In this document: piece after piece, positions 58,807 through 64,000 of the stretch
Layout of the letters: each line of letters opens with the position of its first letter
How positions within the stretch are numbered: position 1 is the first letter of the stretch
DNA from: Gammaproteobacteria bacterium
Lineage (GTDB): Bacteria; Pseudomonadota; Gammaproteobacteria; Steroidobacterales; Woeseiaceae
Assembly: GCA_030429005.1 (NCBI GenBank)
Contig: JAUIDP010000006.1
Coordinates: forward strand, 1-64,000
DNA: 64,000 nucleotides
Reading direction: 5' to 3'
Notes under the pieces: model-generated
What the model was told of the DNA's origin: nothing
Databases searched by the model: none
The model's input: only the letters and a program-made list of their open reading frames with translations
Program-made: the position numbers and the translations under genes

Positions 58807-60002
58807 TAGTAAGGGCCGGGCGGCGTAGCGCTCCGTCGCGGCGGGAACCAGAACGGTTTGTCGACCACTTCCGCTTTTGCCATCGCCCGGCTCCAGTGCA
58901 TCTCGCGCTGGTAGTAGATTTCCACCCAGACGGTACTGCCGGGTGCGCCGTGCGGCATGCGCACCGTGCCGAGCGCAATGTTCTGCTTGCAGACCGGCGA
59001 CCATTCGGCCGACGTCACGAAGCCTATGTTGCCCTTATTGGCCTTGTGTGTTTCGAAGATGTAGGACGCATTGGCAACCTTGTTGCCCTCGATGTTCAAC
59101 TTGACGAGCCGCCAGGTGGAACCCTTGCGCTTTTCCTCGGCGAGTGCGCGCCGGCCGTTGAAATTGGGCTTCTTGAAATCGACCAGCCATTCCAGGCCCA
59201 GTTCGAATGGCGAACGTGTGCGCCCGGTGCGCACGGTGCCCTTTGCCGGCAGGAAGTCTTCAAACGGCGCCAGGTAACCCGCTTCGACGCGCGCCATTTC
59301 CAGGGCGTGTACGCCGATCGGCCGAATGCCGAACAGCTTGCCGGCCTCGAACACGGCGTCCCACAATGCTTCGGCCTTGCCGGGTTCGATCCACAGCTCG
59401 TAGCCGAGATCGCCGGTGAAGCCGGTGCGCGACACCATCAGCTCCGCGCCTTCGAAGTCGCAGTGCATCAGGTCGAAGAGTTTCAGCTGGTCGAGGCCCG
59501 GCAGGTCCAGGCCGCTCAAGGTCGAGTATGACGTCGGGCCCTGCACTGCCAGCCCGCAGACGTCCGCTGTTTCGACGACAATATCGACATTGAAGCCGAT
59601 CGCGGACGCCATGAACCAGTCGAGGTGCCGTTCCTGCGAGCACAGTCGGTATTCGCCCTCGCGCAGGTGAAAGATCGTGCCATCATCCAGTACCTGGCCC
59701 TGGTCGTCGCACCACACGGCGTACGCGACCCGGCCCGGCTTGATTTTCATCATGTCCCGCGTGACCAGGCGATCCAGAAACGCCAGCGAATCGGGACCGG
59801 TGATCCGGTACTTGGTCATCGGCGAAACATCGAACACGGCGGTTGCATTGCGTATCGCGAAATACTCCGTTTCGCCGCAGTACAGTGCGTCCGGTGTCGT
59901 ATAGCCTTTCCACTCGTGCCAGGCATTGAGCGTGTCGAGTTGCGACATGCGCTCGTAGAAAGGCGTCCGCAGTCGTCCCTGGGGTACTTCCTGAACCGTC
60001 AT
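58806..60002 (-). CDS. GcvT-family aminomethyltransferase / folate-dependent demethylase-like protein
   Basis: FDVSPMTKYRITGPDSLAFLDRLVTRDM, VSRTGFTGDLGYELWIEP, GVHALEMARVEAGY. Confidence 0.9.
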   Translation of the reverse strand: MTVQEVPQGRLRTPFYERMSQLDTLNAWHEWKGYTTPDALYCGETEYFAIRNATAVFDVSPMTKYRITGPDSLAFLDRLVTRDMMKIKPGRVAYAVWCDDQGQVLDDGTIFHLREGEYRLCSQERHLDWFMASAIGFNVDIVVETADVCGLAVQGPTSYSTLSGLDLPGLDQLKLFDLMHCDFEGAELMVSRTGFTGDLGYELWIEPGKAEALWDAVFEAGKLFGIRPIGVHALEMARVEAGYLAPFEDFLPAKGTVRTGRTRSPFELGLEWLVDFKKPNFNGRRALAEEKRKGSTWRLVKLNIEGNKVANASYIFETHKANKGNIGFVTSAEWSPVCKQNIALGTVRMPHGAPGSTVWVEIYYQREMHWSRAMAKAEVVDKPFWFPPRRSATPPGPY

Positions 60003-61543
60003 GCCGCTTTCTCCCGTGCAAGAATTGCCCGTGCCGCGTTGCGCCCCGCCGCGCCGCTGACGCCGCCGCCCGGATGTGCGCCGGCGCCGCACAGGTACAG
60101 TCCGTCCAGCGGCATGCGGTACTGCGCGGCCCCTGCAACCGGGCGAACGAACATGAACTGGTCCATCGTCAGCTCGCCGTGGTGCCAGTGACCGCCGGTC
60201 ATGTGAAACTCCTGTTCGATATCGGCCGGCGTCAGCAGCTCGCTGGCCGTGATATGCGAGGCGATGTCCGGTGCGTACTTTTCAATCGTGCGGATCGTCG
60301 TGGCTTCGAACGCCTCGCGCGCTGCATCGTCCCAGCCGCCCTTGAGGGCATACGGCGCATACTGCACGACCGCGGACATGACCTGTTTACCATGCGGTGC
60401 CATAGTGTCGTCGCGAACGCTGGGAAAAGTCATTTCGATAACGGGCTCTGCTGAACATTCGCCGTACTTGGCCGGGTTGAAGGCGCGCTCGACGTAATGT
60501 TCGTCGCCGGCGATGACGAGTCGCTGTGCAAAGTCTTTCTTGTCGAGCCCGGCGATCGTCGGCAGGCCGTCCAGCGCCAGGTGCAGCTTCGCCGCATTGC
60601 CGCGGGCGCGCAGGTGATGCACACGGTGCGTGAAACGGGCTTCGACATGTTGTGGGCCAACGAGGTCCAGGATCGTGCGTTTCGGATCCGCGTTCGAGAT
60701 GACCGTCATGCTGTCAAAACGATCGCCGTTGGCCGTCTCCACACCGGCAACACGGCCGTTGTCGACGATGATGCGGGTCACCGGCATGCCCGTACGGATC
60801 GTCACGCCGGACTGCCGCGCGATGTGTGCAAGCTCTTCGCTGATGCTGCCCATGCCACCGGCCGGGGTCGACACGCGGCCGTAGTCACCGGCCAGCCGGT
60901 ACAGGTAGGTCAGCATCGTATTCGGCGAACGCGGGCCAAGGTGTGTGCCCAGCACCGCATCGAGACTGATCGCGCCTTTCAGCAGCGGGCTTTCGAAGCG
61001 CTCGGTCACCTCGTCGTGTATGTTCATGCCGATCAGGCGCAGGAACGCCTGCATCTCGGTCTTGCCGAGCAGCCGCAAGTCCAGGCCGAGGCTGCCGAGC
61101 GTTTTCATGTCGGCCCAGTCCCTGGTGCCGAGTCGCGGCGGCGTCTTGTTGAAGTACTTGTTCAGCAGCTTGGCAAAGCGGGCCGTCCGCTTGTGAAACG
61201 CCCGAAAATTCTGCGCATCGGCCTTGCTGACGCCATCGACCTGGACGCCGTCGATGCGCACATGCTCACCGTTTTCGGCCAGCGCAATCGTCGCCATGTC
61301 CTCCACCGCCAGGTCCGGCTCGATCCCCAGTTCCTTTTGCACGACCGGCTGCAACTGGTACAGCAGGTGTGCACAGGCGGACACGGTGTAGCCGTCGGCA
61401 AATTCGCGGGTAATCGCCGCACCGCCGACCTGGCCGTTCGCTTCGAGCACCAGCACATTCCTGCCGGCACGGCCGAGCATTGCCGCGCAGACCAGGCCAT
61501 TGTGCCCGCCGCCAACAACAATCGCATCGTATCTGTCAGTCAT
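59999..61543 (-). CDS. Phytoene dehydrogenase-type NAD(P)/FAD oxidoreductase
   Basis: DAIVVGGGHNGLVCAAMLGRAGRNVLVLEANGQVGGAAITREF; C-terminal YLCGAGAHPGGGVSGAAGRNAA. Confidence 0.92.
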   Translation of the reverse strand: MTDRYDAIVVGGGHNGLVCAAMLGRAGRNVLVLEANGQVGGAAITREFADGYTVSACAHLLYQLQPVVQKELGIEPDLAVEDMATIALAENGEHVRIDGVQVDGVSKADAQNFRAFHKRTARFAKLLNKYFNKTPPRLGTRDWADMKTLGSLGLDLRLLGKTEMQAFLRLIGMNIHDEVTERFESPLLKGAISLDAVLGTHLGPRSPNTMLTYLYRLAGDYGRVSTPAGGMGSISEELAHIARQSGVTIRTGMPVTRIIVDNGRVAGVETANGDRFDSMTVISNADPKRTILDLVGPQHVEARFTHRVHHLRARGNAAKLHLALDGLPTIAGLDKKDFAQRLVIAGDEHYVERAFNPAKYGECSAEPVIEMTFPSVRDDTMAPHGKQVMSAVVQYAPYALKGGWDDAAREAFEATTIRTIEKYAPDIASHITASELLTPADIEQEFHMTGGHWHHGELTMDQFMFVRPVAGAAQYRMPLDGLYLCGAGAHPGGGVSGAAGRNAARAILAREKAA

Positions 61544-63152
61544 CGCCGAAGTTCTCCGGTACCGTGTTGCGCCGATTGAGGTCGGCAAGAATTTCCCTCG
61601 CCGCGTTGGCACCGGGTGCGGCCATGACTCCGCCGCCCGGGTGGGTGCTCGAACCGCACATGTAGAGGCCGTTCACCGGCGCCCGGTATTGCGCATAGCC
61701 CGGCACCGGCCGGTTGAACAGCAGTTGGTCCATCGTCAGTTCGCCGTGGAAGATGTTGCCCTCGGTAATGCCGATTTCATTCTCGATGTCCTGCGGCGTG
61801 CGCACCTCGTAGTGCAGGATCAGGTCCTTGAAGTTCGGGCTGTAATTCGCGATCTGGTCGATCACCGACTTCGCGAATGCTTCCTTCTCCGGCGACGTCC
61901 ATTCGCGTCCCTCGATCTGCCGCGGGCAGTACTGCACGAAACAGCTCATGAAGTGCTTGCCTGGCGGCGCCATCGTCGGGTCCGTCATCGTCGGCACGAC
62001 CATGTCGACGTACGGGTCTTTCGAGAACGTGCCCGCCTTCCAGTCGTCGTAGGCGCGCTCCATGCGATCCATCGTGTCGATGAAATGCATGTCGCTCTGG
62101 TACAGCGTGCTGCCGTCCGGCAGTGCGGGGAAACGTGGCATGCCGTCGAGGGCGATGTTCAGCTTGCCGGAGGACCCGCGAATCTTGAAATTCTGCACAC
62201 GCCGGTAGAACTCTTCCGGCAGGTCGGACTGGTCCATGCAGGTCAGGAAGGTGCGCTTGACGTCCATCGCCGAAACGACGATGCGGCCGTTGATCTCGTC
62301 GCCATTCTCGAGAGCGACACCGGTGGTACGACCGTTCTTCACGACGATCTTGTCGACGCCGGCCTCGGTACGCAGCTCGCCGCCGTAGCCCTGGAATGCG
62401 CCGGCAATCGATTTTGAAACCGCACCCATGCCACCGCGCGCGACACCCCAGCTGCCGACGTTGCCGTCGACTTCGCCCATGTAGTGGTGCAGCAGCACGT
62501 AGGCTGTGCCCGGCGAGCGCACGCCGAGTGCCGTGCCGATGATGCCGCTGCCGGAGTACGCCGTCTTGATGATGTCCGACTCGAAATATTCGTCGAGATA
62601 TTCCGCCACGCTCATCGTCCAGAAGCGGATTGTCTCGTACATGCGGTCCTCGCCCATCTCCATGAACTTCGCGCCGATTGTCAGCAGTTCGCGGATGTCT
62701 TTCGGCCGGAATGACGTCGGGTCGGGCGGCGTGCGCAGCAACGAGTCGCGGACGAAACGGCATTGCCGCATCGTGTCGGCGCCGTAACGCTCGGCGGCGT
62801 CCGCATCGTGTTGCGAATGCCGCGCCATCTCCCGGTACGCCACTTCAGGATCGTGATACGAACCGTAGTAGTCGCCGTTCTGCATGAACTGGCAGGAGCC
62901 GCCGTACGGCGTTATCTGCAGGCCGTGCTTGTGCAACTCGAGGGCGCGAAAAATCTCCGGCCGCAACAGGCTGCAGACATAGGAGCAGTTCGAGTACATC
63001 CAGTCCTTGTAGAGCTCGCGGCTGACGGCGGCACCACCGATGTAGTCGTTTTTCTCAACGCAGACCACGTCCAGGCCGGCCTTGGCCAGGAAGGCCGCGG
63101 TTGTCAGGCCGTTGTGCCCGGCGCCCACAACGATCGCGTCATAGGTTTTCAT
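61536..63152 (-). CDS. Phytoene dehydrogenase-type NAD(P)/FAD oxidoreductase (paralogue of neighbour)
   Basis: YDAIVVGAGHNGLTTAAFLAKAGLDVVCVEKNDYIGGAAVSRE; YMCGSSTHPGGGVMAAPGANAA; 8-bp overlap. Confidence 0.92.
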   Translation of the reverse strand: MKTYDAIVVGAGHNGLTTAAFLAKAGLDVVCVEKNDYIGGAAVSRELYKDWMYSNCSYVCSLLRPEIFRALELHKHGLQITPYGGSCQFMQNGDYYGSYHDPEVAYREMARHSQHDADAAERYGADTMRQCRFVRDSLLRTPPDPTSFRPKDIRELLTIGAKFMEMGEDRMYETIRFWTMSVAEYLDEYFESDIIKTAYSGSGIIGTALGVRSPGTAYVLLHHYMGEVDGNVGSWGVARGGMGAVSKSIAGAFQGYGGELRTEAGVDKIVVKNGRTTGVALENGDEINGRIVVSAMDVKRTFLTCMDQSDLPEEFYRRVQNFKIRGSSGKLNIALDGMPRFPALPDGSTLYQSDMHFIDTMDRMERAYDDWKAGTFSKDPYVDMVVPTMTDPTMAPPGKHFMSCFVQYCPRQIEGREWTSPEKEAFAKSVIDQIANYSPNFKDLILHYEVRTPQDIENEIGITEGNIFHGELTMDQLLFNRPVPGYAQYRAPVNGLYMCGSSTHPGGGVMAAPGANAAREILADLNRRNTVPENFGDD

Positions 63153-63215
63153 GAGGTCTCCGCCCTTTTTATTGCTGCCAAGAGTCTCACGGGGCGCGGC
63201 CCGAGTCCAGAAAAA

Positions 63216-63233
63216 TGAATGAGTATTCATTCA
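63216..63233. promoter_or_regulatory. Candidate TetR-family operator
   Basis: TGAATGA-GTAT-TCATTCA, perfect 7-bp inverted arms, in the divergent gap between FAD enzyme and TetR genes. Confidence 0.75.
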
Positions 63234-63253
63234 CTTTGTGTCATGATCCGGGC

Positions 63254-63892
63254 ATGCCTGCCGCCACCACCAGTTCCGCCCGGCGCACCGCTTCGCGTGC
63301 CGCGCGCCGCCAGCAACTCATCGACGCTACGATGAAGTGCATAGCGCGCAAGGGCTTGAGCAGCATGACGCTGAGCGACGTGGCCAGCGAAGCCGGGCTG
63401 TCGCAGGGCATCGTCAACCTGCATTTCGAGAGCAAGGACAACCTCCTCGCCGAGACGCTGGCGTCGCTCGCGGGCGAGTACCGGGACAAGTTCGACAAGG
63501 CACTGGAGAACTCGGGCCCCGATGCAGCCGACAGCTTGCAGGCCATCATGGAGCACGACCTGCGCCCTTCCATCTGCAATCGTGGCAAACTGGCGATCTG
63601 GTTTGCGTTCTGGGGCGAGGTGAAATCCCGGCCAACGTACCAGCGCGTGTGTGCGGAATGGGATCAGCGGTATGACGATGTTGTTGCGGACCTGTGCAGG
63701 CAAATCATTGCCGACGGCGACTACCCGAAAGTCTCGGCCGAGTCCGTCGCCTATACCCTTTCTGCCATGATCAACGGCTTGTGGTTGTCCTGCCTGATCA
63801 GCCCCCGCAGCTGGAGCCGCGACGCGGCCCGCAGCGCCGTCAGCAACTACCTCGCCAGCACGTTCCCCCGGCATTTTCCACGGACCGCCTGA
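63254..63892 (+). CDS. TetR-family regulator, BetI-like
   Basis: RRQQLIDATMKCIARKGLSSMTLSDVASEAGLSQGIVNLHFESKDNLLAETL; start at 63254 preferred because the palindrome overlaps the alternative ATG at 63215. Confidence 0.9.
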   Translation: MPAATTSSARRTASRAARRQQLIDATMKCIARKGLSSMTLSDVASEAGLSQGIVNLHFESKDNLLAETLASLAGEYRDKFDKALENSGPDAADSLQAIMEHDLRPSICNRGKLAIWFAFWGEVKSRPTYQRVCAEWDQRYDDVVADLCRQIIADGDYPKVSAESVAYTLSAMINGLWLSCLISPRSWSRDAARSAVSNYLASTFPRHFPRTA

Positions 63893-63893
63893 C

Positions 63894-64000
63894 GTGAACA
63901 CGCGCGGCCTGTTCGTCCTGCTGCTGCCACTGCTGGCTGCGGCATGCAGCGACGAAGCCGGGCAACGCGACGACAACGTTGTCAACGTGTACAACTGGGC
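63894..64000 (+). CDS. Polyamine (spermidine/putrescine)-type ABC substrate-binding protein, N-terminus only
   Basis: GTG start; VNTRGLFVLLLPLLAAACSDEAGQRDDNVVNVYNW: lipobox plus VVNVYNW typical of PotD/PotF mature N-termini; truncated by window end. Confidence 0.7.
   Translation, partial: MNTRGLFVLLLPLLAAACSDEAGQRDDNVVNVYNW

Noticed and set aside
1-64000. CRISPR arrays, tRNA/rRNA genes, prophage or transposase genes
   Set aside because: No regularly spaced repeats, cloverleaf-like or rRNA sequences, or phage/transposase translations were recognised by eye; a tRNA/IS search tool would be needed to exclude small remnants.

Overview
The window is 64 kb of mostly high-GC, densely packed chromosome, probably from a gammaproteobacterium (inferred from gene content and style). 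No rRNA, tRNA, CRISPR array, phage or transposase was recognised. Main blocks: (1) ABC ATPase fragment, D-cysteine desulfhydrase-like protein, M1 peptidase and diguanylate cyclase (0-5.4 kb). (2) A tightly packed minus-strand operon: small unknown protein, RraA-like, isocitrate lyase, malate synthase G, ModA, ModB, ModC, outer-membrane beta-barrel. It is divergent from a RamB/ScfR-like XRE regulator (5.5-14.7 kb). (3) Beta-oxidation-type SDR/thiolase/quinone reductase genes and assorted metabolic genes (14.7-27.9 kb). (4) The most interesting region, 27.9-47.1 kb: a contiguous locus that looks like a complete phytate (inositol hexakisphosphate) to myo-inositol utilisation system. It has a TonB receptor, RpiR regulator, iolG-idh-iolB-iolC(DUF2090)-iolD-iolE, inositol monophosphatase, an unknown lipoprotein, an organophosphate-type MFS carrier, a tandem beta-propeller phytase, a purple-acid-phosphatase-like lipoprotein and an SSS symporter. 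Its two divergent promoter regions share a repeated RGAA-N6-TTCY-type operator, with a site pair spaced exactly 30 bp in each. (5) A lower-GC patch of small orphan ORFs with repeated palindromic elements (47.1-50.9 kb). (6) DUF3500, GFA, TPR, MarC, GGCT, RsgA and DUF418 genes. (7) An uncharacterised catabolic-looking operon of two phytoene-dehydrogenase-type FAD enzymes, a GcvT-fold protein and a TIM-barrel protein, divergent from a TetR/BetI-like regulator with a perfect operator palindrome and the start of a polyamine-binding-protein gene (58-64 kb). All family calls come from reading motifs and translations; no database search was run.
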